The notes: generated by a model from the sequence alone, not told the origin. Numbered from the stretch's first letter, positions 8,101 to 17,056 are shown. The stretch is 64,000 bases of DNA from Thermoactinomyces mirandus (GCF_013868055.1 NZ_JACEOL010000007.1:1-64000); one strand, 5' to 3'. Made by a program: numbers and translations.

Positions 8101-10068
8101 ATGGGAGAAGAGAAAAAAACATTTTACATTACGACACCCATATATTATCCAAACAGTAATTTGCATATTGGTCATGCATATACCACTGTGGCGGGAGACG
8201 CCATGGCACGTTACAAACGACTGCGTGGATATGATGTCATGTATTTGACCGGAACGGATGAACACGGACAAAAAATCCAGAAATCCGCCAATGTGGCGGG
8301 AAAAGATCCCCAAACATTCGTTGACGAGATTGTGGAGGGAATCCAAAAGCTTTGGAAGAAGCTGGACATTTCTTATGATGATTTCATTCGTACCACCCAG
8401 CCCCGCCATACGAAAATTGTACAAAAGATTTTCCAAAAGCTCCTTGACCAGGGTGATATCTATCTGGGTGAATATGAAGGCTGGTACTGTGTGGATTGCG
8501 AATCCTTTTTTACCGACCGTCAGGCCAAGGATGGCAAATGTCCGGATTGTGGCCGGCCAATCCAGAAAATCAAGGAGAAAAGCTATTTTTTCCGCATGAG
8601 CAAATATGCTGATCGTCTGCTTGCTTATTACAATGAAAACCCTGACTTCATCCAGCCGGAGTCCCGGAAAAACGAGATGATCCAAAACTTTATCAAGCCA
8701 GGGCTGGAAGATCTCAGCATTTCACGGACAACCTTTGACTGGGGAATTCCTGTGCCAAGCGACCCGGAACATGTGGTTTATGTATGGCTGGATGCTTTAA
8801 CCAATTATATTACAGCGATTGGTTACATGGCAGACGATACGGAACAGGAAGCCCGTTTTGACAAATATTGGCCGGCGGATGTCCATCTGGTGGGGAAAGA
8901 TATTGTACGCTTCCATACCATTTACTGGCCAATCTTCCTCATGTCCCTGGATTTGCCATTGCCTAAAAAAGTATTTGGACATGGATTTTTCCAGGTCATG
9001 GGGGAAAAAATGTCCAAATCAAAAGGGAATGTTATTGACCCGGTACCCCTGATTGACCGGTTCGGCCTCGATTCTGTCCGCTATTATCTGCTTCGTGAAG
9101 TTCCGTTTGGGACTGATGGTGTTTTTACCCCGGATGCTTTCGTGGAACGTGTAAATGCCGACTTGGCCAATGACCTGGGGAATTTGCTGCATCGTACCCT
9201 GACAATGGTTGAAAAGTATTTCCATGGTGTCGTGCCGGAACGGGTGGAAGACGCCACCAAATATGATCAGAGATTAATTGAGAAGATAAACGAAACAATC
9301 CGGAATGTGGAATCATCCATGGAAGAACTGCAGTTTTCCACAGCGTTGACAGCCATTTGGGAACTGGTACGTTTTGGCAACCGCTATATTGAAGCGATTC
9401 AGCCATGGAACCTGGCCAAGGATGAGGGAAAACGGCACATTCTGGGGTCAATGCTGTATCATTTGCTGGAAGAACTGCGAATCATCAGCATCCTGATTCA
9501 GCCCTTTTTGACACAGGTACCGGTGAAAATGCAAGCACAGCTGGGAATTGAGGATGATCCCTTATTAACCTCATGGAACAGCCTGGAAATGTTTGGCGCA
9601 CTCAGACCCGGCACCCGGACAAAAAAAGGACAGCCGATTTTCCCGCGCCTGGATGTAAAAAAAGAAGTGGAGGCAATCTATAATATGATTGGGAAGCCGC
9701 AACAAAAAGAGGAAAAAAACAAATCAGAACCGAAAGAAAAAGAAGGTCTCATTTCCATTGATGATTTCTTCAAGGTTGAACTTCATGTGGCAGAAGTCAT
9801 TGAGGCAGAGCCGGTGAAAAAGGCGGATCGTCTTTTGAAATTGCAGCTTGACCTGGGTTCGGAAAAACGGCAGGTGGTTTCAGGAATCGCAAAATATTAC
9901 AGGCCGGAAGATCTGGTTGGAATGAAGCTGATCTGCGTTAAAAACCTGAAACCGGTGAAATTGCGCGGAGAGCTGTCTGAAGGCATGATTTTGGCCGCCT
10001 CGGAAGGAGACCGGCTCGTACTTGCCACCGTTTCCGGAGAAATCCCCAACGGAACGAGGGTCAAGTAA
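8101..10068 (+). CDS. metG: Methionyl-tRNA synthetase
   Basis: Charges tRNA-Met, including initiator tRNA, with methionine. Class I motifs are present: HIGH in NLHIGHAYTT and KMSKS in GEKMSKSKGN. A zinc knuckle with two CxxC pairs (CVDC, CPDC) lies near residues 125-150. The C-terminus carries a Trbp111-like tRNA-binding domain from about residue 555 (DFFKVELHVAEVIEAEPV). The length, 655 residues, is normal. ATG 8101 is chosen because ggaaaggag (8083-8091) is nine bases upstream; a TTG at 8095 is too close. Expression is governed by the T-box leader. Confidence 0.97.
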   Translation: MGEEKKTFYITTPIYYPNSNLHIGHAYTTVAGDAMARYKRLRGYDVMYLTGTDEHGQKIQKSANVAGKDPQTFVDEIVEGIQKLWKKLDISYDDFIRTTQPRHTKIVQKIFQKLLDQGDIYLGEYEGWYCVDCESFFTDRQAKDGKCPDCGRPIQKIKEKSYFFRMSKYADRLLAYYNENPDFIQPESRKNEMIQNFIKPGLEDLSISRTTFDWGIPVPSDPEHVVYVWLDALTNYITAIGYMADDTEQEARFDKYWPADVHLVGKDIVRFHTIYWPIFLMSLDLPLPKKVFGHGFFQVMGEKMSKSKGNVIDPVPLIDRFGLDSVRYYLLREVPFGTDGVFTPDAFVERVNADLANDLGNLLHRTLTMVEKYFHGVVPERVEDATKYDQRLIEKINETIRNVESSMEELQFSTALTAIWELVRFGNRYIEAIQPWNLAKDEGKRHILGSMLYHLLEELRIISILIQPFLTQVPVKMQAQLGIEDDPLLTSWNSLEMFGALRPGTRTKKGQPIFPRLDVKKEVEAIYNMIGKPQQKEEKNKSEPKEKEGLISIDDFFKVELHVAEVIEAEPVKKADRLLKLQLDLGSEKRQVVSGIAKYYRPEDLVGMKLICVKNLKPVKLRGELSEGMILAASEGDRLVLATVSGEIPNGTRVK

Positions 10069-10127
10069 GAAATTGCTTGTTTATATTAACTTCCTTTCAG
10101 TGAAGGGGCAAAATAGGAGGATTATAA

Positions 10128-10667
10128 ATGGCGGAACCAAAAAGCTCATCCAAAGACTGGTACAAGGCTTTGGAATGGCTTGTAGCCATCGCCTTGGCAG
10201 TTTTTATCGCTGTGGGCATCCGCACATTTTTATTTGTGCCTTATCAAGTGCATGGGGCATCGATGGAACCGACATTAAAAGGTGATGAACTTTTGATTGT
10301 CAACAAGCTTGTTTATCATTTGGACGAGCCGGATTATGGGGAGATCGTTGTCTTCCATACCAGTGAAGAACGGGATTTTATCAAGCGTGTGATCGGATTG
10401 CCCGGTGATCACATTGAGATCAGAAACGGCAAGGTATACCGGAATGATAAACTGTTGGTGGAGCCCTATATTTATGAACAGATGAACCCGAACACAGAAG
10501 AGGATATTATTGTGCCTCTATCGCAAATATATGTGATGGGGGACAATCGGAACAATAGCAAGGACAGCCGCAGGATCGGGCCGATTCCGATCGACAAGGT
10601 GGTGGGACGTGCGGATCTGGTAGTCTGGCCGCTGGACCGGATTCATCTGTTGGCACTATGGAAGTAA
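10128..10667 (+). CDS. lepB: Type I signal peptidase
   Basis: Membrane-anchored serine/lysine protease that removes signal peptides from secreted proteins. One N-terminal transmembrane segment (about residues 15-35, WLVAIALAVFIAVGIRTFLF) is followed by the catalytic serine in GASMEPT and the lysine in DFIKRVIGLPGD. The MGDNRNNSKDSR box is also typical. At 179 residues it resembles the Bacillus SipS type. Ribosome site taggagg precedes ATG 10128. Its place between metG and tatD is unusual for Bacillales. Confidence 0.95.
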   Translation: MAEPKSSSKDWYKALEWLVAIALAVFIAVGIRTFLFVPYQVHGASMEPTLKGDELLIVNKLVYHLDEPDYGEIVVFHTSEERDFIKRVIGLPGDHIEIRNGKVYRNDKLLVEPYIYEQMNPNTEEDIIVPLSQIYVMGDNRNNSKDSRRIGPIPIDKVVGRADLVVWPLDRIHLLALWK

Positions 10668-10689
10668 GCGGCAGGAAAGGATGAGACGT

Positions 10690-11472
10690 GTGATCCTGTT
10701 CGACACGCATACCCACTTGAATGACCCAAAATTTGACGAAGACCGTGAGCAGGTGATCGAGCGGGCAAGAGAAGAGTACGGCGTAAAATATATATTAAAT
10801 GTCGGTTTTAACCGGGAAACGATTTTTCAGACGCTGAAACTTGCTGAGGAGTATCCCTTTATTTATGCCTCAGTTGGCTGGCATCCGACAGATGCGACAG
10901 ATTGTACTGAAGAAGACCTGGCCTGGATCCGTTCGCTGGCAGCACACCCGAAGGTTGTGGCGATCGGGGAGATTGGTCTGGATTATTATTGGAATACTGC
11001 TCCCAAAGAAGAACAGGCGGTTCTTTTTCGCAGGCAGATTGCGATTGCCAAGGAAACCGGATTGCCGATCATTGTCCATAATCGGGACGCAAATGATGAT
11101 GTAGTGCGGATCCTGAAAGAAGAACATGCCGAAGAAGTGGGAGGCGTCATGCACTGTTTCAGTGGCGACCTGACCGTGATGGAGGAATGTCTCGAACTTG
11201 ATTTCATGATTGGCTTGGGGGGACCGGTCACTTTCAAAAACGGGAAACTGGCACAGGAAATCGCGGCTCATGTTCCTTTGGACCGGTTGTTGCTGGAGAC
11301 TGATTGTCCCTACCTGGCGCCTCATCCGTATCGGGGGAAACGAAACGAGACGGGATATGTCCGGTTGGTTGCAGAAAAAATTGCCGGGATCAGAGGACTG
11401 TCTCTCGAAGAGCTTGCCCAGGCCACCATGCAAAATGCATTTCGTCTGTTTGGGATAAGTGAGGAAAACTGA
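10690..11472 (+). CDS. tatD: TatD-family metal-dependent hydrolase
   Basis: TIM-barrel deoxyribonuclease-like hydrolase. Metal-binding motifs are visible: FDTHTHLND at the N-terminus, GEIGLDYYW in the middle, then IVHNRDA, MHCFSGD and LLETDCPYL near the C-terminus. GTG 10690 is preferred because aggaaagg (10673-10680) is nine bases upstream and gives the usual short ILFDTH start. An ATG at 10681 is also in frame but abuts that site. It lies 22 bases after lepB and is separated from rnmV by a hairpin. Confidence 0.92.
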   Translation: MILFDTHTHLNDPKFDEDREQVIERAREEYGVKYILNVGFNRETIFQTLKLAEEYPFIYASVGWHPTDATDCTEEDLAWIRSLAAHPKVVAIGEIGLDYYWNTAPKEEQAVLFRRQIAIAKETGLPIIVHNRDANDDVVRILKEEHAEEVGGVMHCFSGDLTVMEECLELDFMIGLGGPVTFKNGKLAQEIAAHVPLDRLLLETDCPYLAPHPYRGKRNETGYVRLVAEKIAGIRGLSLEELAQATMQNAFRLFGISEEN

Positions 11473-11493
11473 AAAAGAACGTTTTTGTTGCGG

Positions 11494-11528
11494 GCCAATG
11501 AGGATTGGATCACCTCATTGGCCTTTCT
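11494..11528 (+). terminator. Hairpin between tatD and rnmV
   Basis: Perfect ten-base stem (gccaatgagg with cctcattggc) and a nine-base loop, followed by ctttctt. The T tract is interrupted, so it may be a partial terminator or attenuator inside the operon. Confidence 0.5.
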
Positions 11529-11553
11529 TGGGATAGACGGAAGGAGGATTGCA

Positions 11554-12111
11554 GTGAGAGTAAACGAAGTGATTGTCGTGGAGGGAAAAAATGATACGAT
11601 CGCCATTCGCAAGGCCGTGGAGGCCGATACCATTGAGACACGCGGTTCGGCACTGGAACCCCATGTGCTGGAGGAAATCAAACGGGCGCAACAAGAACGG
11701 GGAGTGATTATATTTACAGATCCGGATTATGTAGGTGAGAGGATTCGGGAAATCATAGCCAGAGAAGTTCCGGATGCCAAACACGCATTTTTGACGCAAA
11801 CGCAGGCGAAAGGAAATCACAAAATCGGGATAGAGCATGCCTCCAGCGAGGATATTATAGAGGCCTTGCAGTCTGTTCGTGTTGCTGAAGCAGAGGAAGA
11901 AACTGTTCCTCCGCTGACATGGGAGGAATATATGGAACTGGGATTAGTCGGTGACCGGAATTCGCGTAATTTGCGCAAACAGGTGTCAGAACGGCTTGGC
12001 ATTGGGTATAGGAACGCAAAACAGTTTTATCGCCGGCTTCATGTTTTGCGAATTACGAGGGAAGAGATTTTTCGGACACTGGATTATTTGAGGAAAGGAA
12101 GCATGCAATGA
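11554..12111 (+). CDS. rnmV: Ribonuclease M5
   Basis: Toprim-domain nuclease that matures 5S rRNA precursors. The Toprim signature VNEVIVVEGKNDTIAIRKAVEAD is at the N-terminus, with the second acidic motif in GVIIFTDPDYVGERIR. A C-terminal basic region follows (NLRKQVSERLGIGYRNAKQFYRRL is the characteristic end of the family). The start is GTG 11554 behind ggaaggagg; longer in-frame starts lie inside the upstream hairpin. It overlaps rsmA by four bases (ATGA), as in B. subtilis. Confidence 0.95.
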   Translation: MRVNEVIVVEGKNDTIAIRKAVEADTIETRGSALEPHVLEEIKRAQQERGVIIFTDPDYVGERIREIIAREVPDAKHAFLTQTQAKGNHKIGIEHASSEDIIEALQSVRVAEAEEETVPPLTWEEYMELGLVGDRNSRNLRKQVSERLGIGYRNAKQFYRRLHVLRITREEIFRTLDYLRKGSMQ

Positions 12112-12983
12112 AGGAAAGGCCCATATCCGTAAGAACCAGGGAACTGCTCAGTCAATACGGAATCCAATTGAAAAAAAGCCTGGGACAAAATTTCCTGACA
12201 GATCCCCATGTTTTGGACAAGATTATTCAAGCCGCTTTGTTAACCGAAAAGTCGGGTGTCATAGAGATCGGGCCGGGGATCGGAGCGTTGACGGAACGTT
12301 TGGCTGAAACTGCGCAAAAAGTGGTAGCCATCGAAATCGATAACCGTTTTATCCCGATATTGAAAAAATTGTTTGAAAACGAGTCCCGAGTGGAAATAAT
12401 AAATGAAGATGCTTTGAAGGTAGATCTGAATAATATCATCAACGAGCATTTTCAGGGAGCGGACACGCTTCATGTCGTAGCCAATTTGCCGTATTACGTC
12501 ACTTCGCCGATACTGGTTCGCTTGTTGGAACAGCGCCTGTCGCTGACAAATATTGTAATCATGATCCAGAAAGAGGTAGCTGACCGTTTAAAGGCAACTC
12601 CGGGGACCAAAGATTACAGTTCATTATCAGTGCTTGTGCAATATTATGCTGAAGTAAGGGAAGTGGCACATGTACCAAGCCATGTGTTTGTCCCGAGACC
12701 GCAGGTGGATTCCTCGGTCGTCTGTTTGACGTTGCGGAAAAAACCTGAAGTACAGGTTCTTCATGAATATGAATTCTTTAAAATTGTACGGGCTGCGTTT
12801 GCACAGCGTCGCAAAACATTGCTAAATTCGCTTCATTCCAATCTTTTGTCCGCTTTTTCGAAAAAGGAAGTGGAAGGATGGATCGCTGAAGCGGGGATTG
12901 ATCCGAAACGACGTGGAGAGACACTCAGTTTACAGGAATTTGCTGCTTTAACCGAAGTGATTCATCGCAACCGCTTTTCCTGA
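12108..12983 (+). CDS. rsmA: 16S rRNA dimethyladenosine transferase RsmA (KsgA)
   Basis: Dimethylates two adjacent adenines near the 3' end of 16S rRNA. SAM-binding motifs are clear: KKSLGQNFLTDPHVLDKI, VIEIGPGIGALTERL and the NLPYYVTSPI catalytic motif, then VFVPRPQVDSSVV. The length, 291 residues, is typical. Translation is likely coupled to rnmV through the overlapping ATGA at 12108-12111. Confidence 0.97.
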   Translation: MKERPISVRTRELLSQYGIQLKKSLGQNFLTDPHVLDKIIQAALLTEKSGVIEIGPGIGALTERLAETAQKVVAIEIDNRFIPILKKLFENESRVEIINEDALKVDLNNIINEHFQGADTLHVVANLPYYVTSPILVRLLEQRLSLTNIVIMIQKEVADRLKATPGTKDYSSLSVLVQYYAEVREVAHVPSHVFVPRPQVDSSVVCLTLRKKPEVQVLHEYEFFKIVRAAFAQRRKTLLNSLHSNLLSAFSKKEVEGWIAEAGIDPKRRGETLSLQEFAALTEVIHRNRFS

Positions 12984-13035
12984 TCCATGATCCGGAGTTC
13001 CGGATTACCATTTCCTAAACTGGTGGGGGTTGTTC

Positions 13036-13509
13036 GTGAACTTTATTCATCCGCGCAAAGGCAGAAGAAGCCTGAAACAAATGATTATGGACATTCAAGC
13101 GTATGTACATGAAGATACAGATGCGAGTTATAAGGTAGTGATTGGAACCGATTCTCAAACCCGGGAAAAGGAAACGATTTTTGTGACGGCGCTGATTATC
13201 CAACGGATCGGGAAAGGAGCCATTTTCTTCTATACGAAATACCGTCACAAGGCAATTCGCAATTTGCGCTATCGCATTTATCAGGAAACGGAATACAGTC
13301 TGGAAGCCGTGGAACTACTCAAGAAAAAAGGATTCTTTGATTTCTCCGTCAATATTCCCATGGAAATTCATTTGGATATCGGGCAACAGGGAGAAACGAG
13401 AAAGTTGATTCAGGAAGTGGTCGGATGGGTGACGGCTGTCGGTTATACAGCCAAAATCAAACCAGAATCTTATGCGGCAAGCGCAGTGGCTGATCGATTT
13501 ACCAAATAA
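13036..13509 (+). CDS. YkuK-like RNase H-fold protein (DUF458)
   Basis: A protein of about 157 residues matching the YkuK/DUF458 family, which has a ribonuclease H-like fold. The segment YKVVIGTDSQTREKETIFVTALII is the characteristic first strand with its aspartate. The C-terminal VVGWVTAVGYTAKIKPESYAASAVADRFTK is also family-typical. Its substrate is unknown. GTG 13036 follows ggtggggg at 13022-13029; TTG 13030 directly abuts that site. It occupies the slot between rsmA and veg where B. subtilis has the sporulation protease gene yabG. Confidence 0.8.
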   Translation: MNFIHPRKGRRSLKQMIMDIQAYVHEDTDASYKVVIGTDSQTREKETIFVTALIIQRIGKGAIFFYTKYRHKAIRNLRYRIYQETEYSLEAVELLKKKGFFDFSVNIPMEIHLDIGQQGETRKLIQEVVGWVTAVGYTAKIKPESYAASAVADRFTK

Positions 13510-13548
13510 AAAAAATGCCAAATCAATATAAAATATGCTAAAATACCA

Positions 13549-13614
13549 TTGACAAAGATGTTGTCTAATTGCTATAATACCTGATTTGACTTTGAATCTC
13601 ACTTGTAGTATAAT
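13549..13614 (+). promoter_or_regulatory. Tandem sigma-A promoters of veg
   Basis: First: TTGACA (13549-13554), 18-base spacer, TATAAT (13573-13578). Second: TTGACT (13586-13591), 17-base spacer, TATAAT (13609-13614). Both are near-consensus, which fits the very strong veg promoter of B. subtilis. Confidence 0.85.
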
Positions 13615-13639
13615 CTTCTATAAGTGAGGTGGTCGTACA

Positions 13640-13921
13640 ATGGGCAAAAACGCATTATCTGAAATCAAATGTACCTTGGATGGATACATTGGGCAAAAAA
13701 TACGTCTGAAAGCCAATAGCGGACGCCGCAAGACCATTGAACGAACAGGGGTCCTAGAAGAGACATATCCTTCCGTGTTCGTTGTTAAACTGGATGAAGA
13801 CCACGCTTTTAACCGTGTTTCATACAGTTATGCGGATATATTAACAGAATCAGTAGAACTCACTGTTTTTAATGGGGAAAATGAACAGATTCCGGTAAAA
13901 TACGTAAGGTCTGCACAATAG
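13640..13921 (+). CDS. veg: Veg protein
   Basis: Small, highly conserved protein expressed strongly in vegetative cells, implicated in biofilm matrix control in B. subtilis. The sequence [20 protein letters not shown] and the [17 protein letters not shown] segment identify it. Its length is 93 residues. The ribosome site is gtgaggtgg. Two strong promoters lie directly upstream. It is followed by sspF, as in other Bacillales. Confidence 0.95.
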   Translation: MGKNALSEIKCTLDGYIGQKIRLKANSGRRKTIERTGVLEETYPSVFVVKLDEDHAFNRVSYSYADILTESVELTVFNGENEQIPVKYVRSAQ

Positions 13922-14043
13922 ATGTGAACACATTTTTCATGTGTTCTTTTTTCAAATGGCCTGTAATCGCTTACATATTTTGCTGCTGTTTCCATATAAT
14001 AAGAAAACCCTGTGTTTTGCTTTGGATCAAAGGAGGAGATCGC

Positions 14044-14226
14044 TTGGCTCGTCGACGCGGTGTCATGTCGGAAAGACTCAAATACGAATTGGCAAAAGAC
14101 CTTGGATTTTACGATGTGGTAGAACGCGAAGGCTGGGGCGGGATCACCACCCGTGATGCTGGGAACATGGTCAAAAGAGCGATACAACTGGCGGAAGAAC
14201 ACTTGGCAAAGCAGGATTTAAAGTAA
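14044..14226 (+). CDS. sspF: Small acid-soluble spore protein SspF
   Basis: Alpha/beta-type SASP-related spore protein of 60 residues, expected in the forespore. The sequence begins [20 protein letters not shown] and contains [17 protein letters not shown], the DNA-contacting motif of the family. TTG 14044 is the start: aaggaggag (14030-14038) precedes it, and the longer in-frame extension is not protein-like. I saw no convincing sigma-G promoter immediately upstream. A strong terminator follows. Confidence 0.93.
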   Translation: MARRRGVMSERLKYELAKDLGFYDVVEREGWGGITTRDAGNMVKRAIQLAEEHLAKQDLK

Positions 14227-14261
14227 AAACAGGGTTATCCCCCAGGGGAGAGGGTTGGTTG

Positions 14262-14296
14262 AAAGACTGCCGTTTTTTTGACGGCAGTCTTTTTCA
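14262..14296 (+). terminator. Intrinsic terminator after sspF
   Basis: Eleven-base perfect stem (aaagactgccg with cggcagtcttt) ending in a T tract. Confidence 0.9.
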
Positions 14297-14409
14297 ATTC
14301 CGCAAAATCTTTTTCATAACTTCTAGATGGCAGTCAGAACGTGATAAAATAATAAAATCATGAGGCGCCGGTTTTGGTTCGAGTGGGTGACAATTGGAGG
14401 GAAAGAATT

Positions 14410-15267
14410 TTGTTTATCTCAGTAAAAGCACCAGCGAAAATCAATCTAACATTGGATGCGCTATATAAACGTCCTGATGGTTATCATGAACTGGAAATGG
14501 TCATGACCACGGTTGATCTGTATGACCGGATCGACCTTACTGCCAGAGAGGATTCGGCGATTACCCTGGAATCCAGTTCGGGATTCGTTCCCCAGGATGA
14601 GCGGAATCTTGCTTACCGTGCTGCTGTCTTGTTGCGGGAAAAGACCGGCATTAAACGCGGGGTACATATATATATTGACAAACATATTCCGGTAGCCGCC
14701 GGACTGGCTGGCGGTAGCAGTGATGCTGCGGCCACGCTGCGCGGATTGAATCAATTGTGGAAACTTGGCCTGTCCCTGGAGGAACTGACAGTAATTGGAA
14801 CAGAAATTGGTTCAGATGTTCCATTTTGCATTTATTCCAAAACGGCCTTTGCAAGGGGAAAGGGTGAAATCCTGACGCCGCTGCCATCCCCGCCGGCGTG
14901 TTGGGTCGTGCTGGCCAAGCCGGATCATGGCGTATCGACCGCAGATGTATTTAGACACCTTCAGGTTAACCAAATCGAGAAACATCCGCAGACAGAAAAA
15001 ATGATCAACGCGCTTGAAGGACAGGATTATGAATCGATTGTCCAATATATGGGCAATGTATTGGAACCTGTTACAATGGAGATGTATGATACTGTGAGGA
15101 AACTGAAGGAAAAAATGCAGCTGTTTGGTGCGGACGGAGTGTTGATGTCCGGTAGTGGGCCAACGGTATTCGGCTTGGTGAAACAGGAGTATCGGGTCAA
15201 ACGGATTGTAAACAGTCTGAAGGGATTTTGCCGGCAGGTGTTCGCTGTAAGAATGTTGGGGAAATGA
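14410..15267 (+). CDS. ispE: 4-diphosphocytidyl-2-C-methyl-D-erythritol kinase
   Basis: GHMP kinase of the non-mevalonate (MEP) isoprenoid pathway, phosphorylating CDP-methylerythritol with ATP. Motif 1 is [23 protein letters not shown], here split: [10 protein letters not shown] then KRPDGYHEL. The ATP-binding motif is [15 protein letters not shown] and the C-terminal motif is [11 protein letters not shown]. The length is about 286 residues. The start is TTG 14410, after ttggaggg; an upstream in-frame start at 14374 lacks a ribosome site. It precedes purR as in Bacillus. Confidence 0.95.
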   Translation: MFISVKAPAKINLTLDALYKRPDGYHELEMVMTTVDLYDRIDLTAREDSAITLESSSGFVPQDERNLAYRAAVLLREKTGIKRGVHIYIDKHIPVAAGLAGGSSDAAATLRGLNQLWKLGLSLEELTVIGTEIGSDVPFCIYSKTAFARGKGEILTPLPSPPACWVVLAKPDHGVSTADVFRHLQVNQIEKHPQTEKMINALEGQDYESIVQYMGNVLEPVTMEMYDTVRKLKEKMQLFGADGVLMSGSGPTVFGLVKQEYRVKRIVNSLKGFCRQVFAVRMLGK

Positions 15268-15286
15268 TAACCGCTTATACTTGAAG

Positions 15287-15331
15287 GAATGCGAACAAAG
15301 TGATATATTTCGGTCATGATCATTCGATTTT
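15287..15331 (+). promoter_or_regulatory. Candidate PurBox pair upstream of purR
   Basis: CGAA (15292-15295) and inverted TTCG (15323-15326) are 27 bases apart, which is the distance expected for two PurBox half-sites with a 17-base gap. The flanks are A/T-rich and match the consensus at about 10 of 13 positions each. PurR autoregulation is known in B. subtilis; here it is inferred. Confidence 0.45.
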
Positions 15332-15344
15332 TCGGAGGTTATGA

Positions 15345-16175
15345 ATGGAAAAATGGAAACGGAGTGCCCGATTGGTTGACATGATCCATCAATTGTTGAT
15401 TAAACCTTATCAGTTAATTCCGCTGACGACTTTTGCAAGGAAGTACAGGGCGGCCAAATCCTCAATCAGTGAAGATCTGGATATCATTGACGAAGTGCTG
15501 CGTTCGGAGGGGAACGGAAAACTCGTTACTGTGGCAGGTGCTGCGGGAGGCGTGCGGTATATTCCCAGGATCAGCGAAGAACAGTCCCGGGCCATTGTGC
15601 AGGAATTGTGCGAGAAGTTGTCAGAACCGGAACGTATTTTGCCCGGAGGCTTTCTGTATCTTTCCGATTTGTTGGGAGACCCTGCCTTATTGAGTGAGAT
15701 TGGACGGATTTTTGCTACGGTTTTTGCCGAACAAAACATTGATGCTGTTTTAACGGTAGAGACCAAGGGAATTCCGATTGCTTATGCCACGGCCTCTTTT
15801 CTGGGAGCGCCAGTTGTTATTGCCAGGTATGATTATCGTGTAACCGAAGGGTCTGTGGTTACGGTGCATACCATATCCGGCTCAAGCAAACGGTTACGCC
15901 AGTTATCCTTGTCAAAGCGCAGTTTGCCTGAAGGATCGCGTGTCCTGATCATTGATGACTTTATGAAAGCGGGCGGCACGGTTCGGGGATTGATGGATTT
16001 GTTGCATGAATTTCGGGCTGAAGTTGTAGGGGTAGGAGTTATGTTGGAATCACCGGCACAGGATCGGCTCGTTGAACAATATGTTTCGTTGGCCAAAGTG
16101 ACGGAAATTGACGTGAAAATGCGCAGAGTCCGTGTTGACTCGGGAAATGTATTCAAATCCAGGGAGGAGAAATGA
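15345..16175 (+). CDS. purR: Purine operon repressor PurR
   Basis: Repressor of purine biosynthesis genes that senses PRPP. An N-terminal winged-helix domain (about residues 1-75, SISEDLDIIDEVL) is followed by a phosphoribosyltransferase-like domain with the PRPP-binding loop VLIIDDFMKAGGT near residue 205. The length is 276 residues, the usual size. It heads a purR-ridA-spoVG arrangement and has a candidate PurBox in its own leader. Confidence 0.96.
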   Translation: MEKWKRSARLVDMIHQLLIKPYQLIPLTTFARKYRAAKSSISEDLDIIDEVLRSEGNGKLVTVAGAAGGVRYIPRISEEQSRAIVQELCEKLSEPERILPGGFLYLSDLLGDPALLSEIGRIFATVFAEQNIDAVLTVETKGIPIAYATASFLGAPVVIARYDYRVTEGSVVTVHTISGSSKRLRQLSLSKRSLPEGSRVLIIDDFMKAGGTVRGLMDLLHEFRAEVVGVGVMLESPAQDRLVEQYVSLAKVTEIDVKMRRVRVDSGNVFKSREEK

Positions 16176-16177
16176 AA

Positions 16178-16555
16178 ATGTTTATAAAAGTACAGACAAA
16201 AGATGCACCCCAAGCGATTGGACCTTATTCCCAAGCCATTGAAATGGGAGAACTTGTATTTATTTCCGGACAGATTCCGCTAACCCCCGGTGGAGAGCTG
16301 GTAGATGGCGGAATTGAAAAACAGACTCATCAAGTCATGAAGAATGTGCAGGGAATTTTGCATGCTGCGGGGAGCGATCTCAATCATGTTGTAAAAACAA
16401 CCATCTTCCTTAAGGATTTCGATCACTTCCAACAGGTTAACGAAATTTACGGCCAGTATTTTTCGGAACATCAACCGGCTCGCTCCTGTGTAGAAGTATC
16501 ACGTTTGCCCAAAGAAGTGCTGATAGAAATTGAAGTGATTGCAAGGAAAAAATGA
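16178..16555 (+). CDS. ridA: RidA (YabJ) enamine/imine deaminase
   Basis: Hydrolyses reactive 2-aminoacrylate-type enamines; in B. subtilis the homologue YabJ is linked to purine regulation. The family sequence is clear: AIGPYSQAIEMGELVFISGQIPL and the closing ARSCVEVSRLPKEVLIEIEVIA, with the substrate-binding arginine in that last segment. ATG 16178 is eight bases from ggaggag (16163-16169); ATG 16172, overlapping the purR end, is also in frame. Translation is likely coupled to purR. Confidence 0.94.
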   Translation: MFIKVQTKDAPQAIGPYSQAIEMGELVFISGQIPLTPGGELVDGGIEKQTHQVMKNVQGILHAAGSDLNHVVKTTIFLKDFDHFQQVNEIYGQYFSEHQPARSCVEVSRLPKEVLIEIEVIARKK

Positions 16556-16592
16556 TAAATAAGAAAAATTTGTCAATTGAGCTGTCTTTGGA

Positions 16593-16617
16593 AGGAATTA
16601 TTCCCACTGCCTAGAAT
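16593..16617 (+). promoter_or_regulatory. Sigma-H-type promoter of spoVG
   Basis: AGGAATT (16593-16599) and GAAT (16614-16617) are separated by 14 bases, the same spacing as in the well-known sigma-H promoter of B. subtilis spoVG. It lies about 50 bases before the spoVG start. Confidence 0.65.
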
Positions 16618-16666
16618 AGTAAAAATAAGCAAATTTAGTCATCATTGTAAATAGGTGGTGGATTTA

Positions 16667-16972
16667 GTGGAAATTACAGATGTGCGTCTTCGCAGGGTGA
16701 ATCGGGAAGGTCGCATGCGTGCGATTGCCTCGATAACGATTGACAGCGAATTTGTTGTGCATGATATCCGCGTGATTGATGGAAATAACGGTATGTTTGT
16801 TGCGATGCCAAGTAAACGTACTCCAGATGGGGAGTTTCGCGATATTGCCCATCCCATTTCCCCGGTGAGCCGTGAAAAGATCGAGGCGGCTGTTTTGGAG
16901 GAATATTATCGTGCCGGGGAGCTTGAATCTCCACAGATTGAGCAGGACACAGCCTTACAAATGGATCTTTAA
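16667..16972 (+). CDS. spoVG: Septation/sporulation regulator SpoVG
   Basis: Small nucleic-acid-binding regulator of sporulation and cell division. Conserved sequence [20 protein letters not shown] and the [11 protein letters not shown] box identify it. The start is GTG 16667, giving the standard [10 protein letters not shown] opening; aggtggtg (16653-16660) is the ribosome site, and the GTG at 16655 lies inside it. The length is 101 residues. A sigma-H-like promoter lies upstream and a strong terminator follows. Confidence 0.96.
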   Translation: MEITDVRLRRVNREGRMRAIASITIDSEFVVHDIRVIDGNNGMFVAMPSKRTPDGEFRDIAHPISPVSREKIEAAVLEEYYRAGELESPQIEQDTALQMDL

Positions 16973-16979
16973 AAGGTAT

Positions 16980-17011
16980 GCACCCGTTCCAAGAGGAATG
17001 GGTGCTTTTTT
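16980..17011 (+). terminator. Intrinsic terminator after spoVG
   Basis: Stem gcacccgttcc pairs with ggaatgggtgc (one wobble), a four-base loop and six T residues. Confidence 0.92.
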
Positions 17012-17028
17012 GATAGCATAATTAAACC

Positions 17029-17056
17029 CTGACTGCTAGAGAATTTTTATTATAAT
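17029..17056 (+). promoter_or_regulatory. Probable sigma-A promoter of glmU
   Basis: CTGACT (17029-17034), 16-base spacer, TATAAT (17051-17056), just after the spoVG terminator and 113 bases before the glmU start. Confidence 0.5.
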
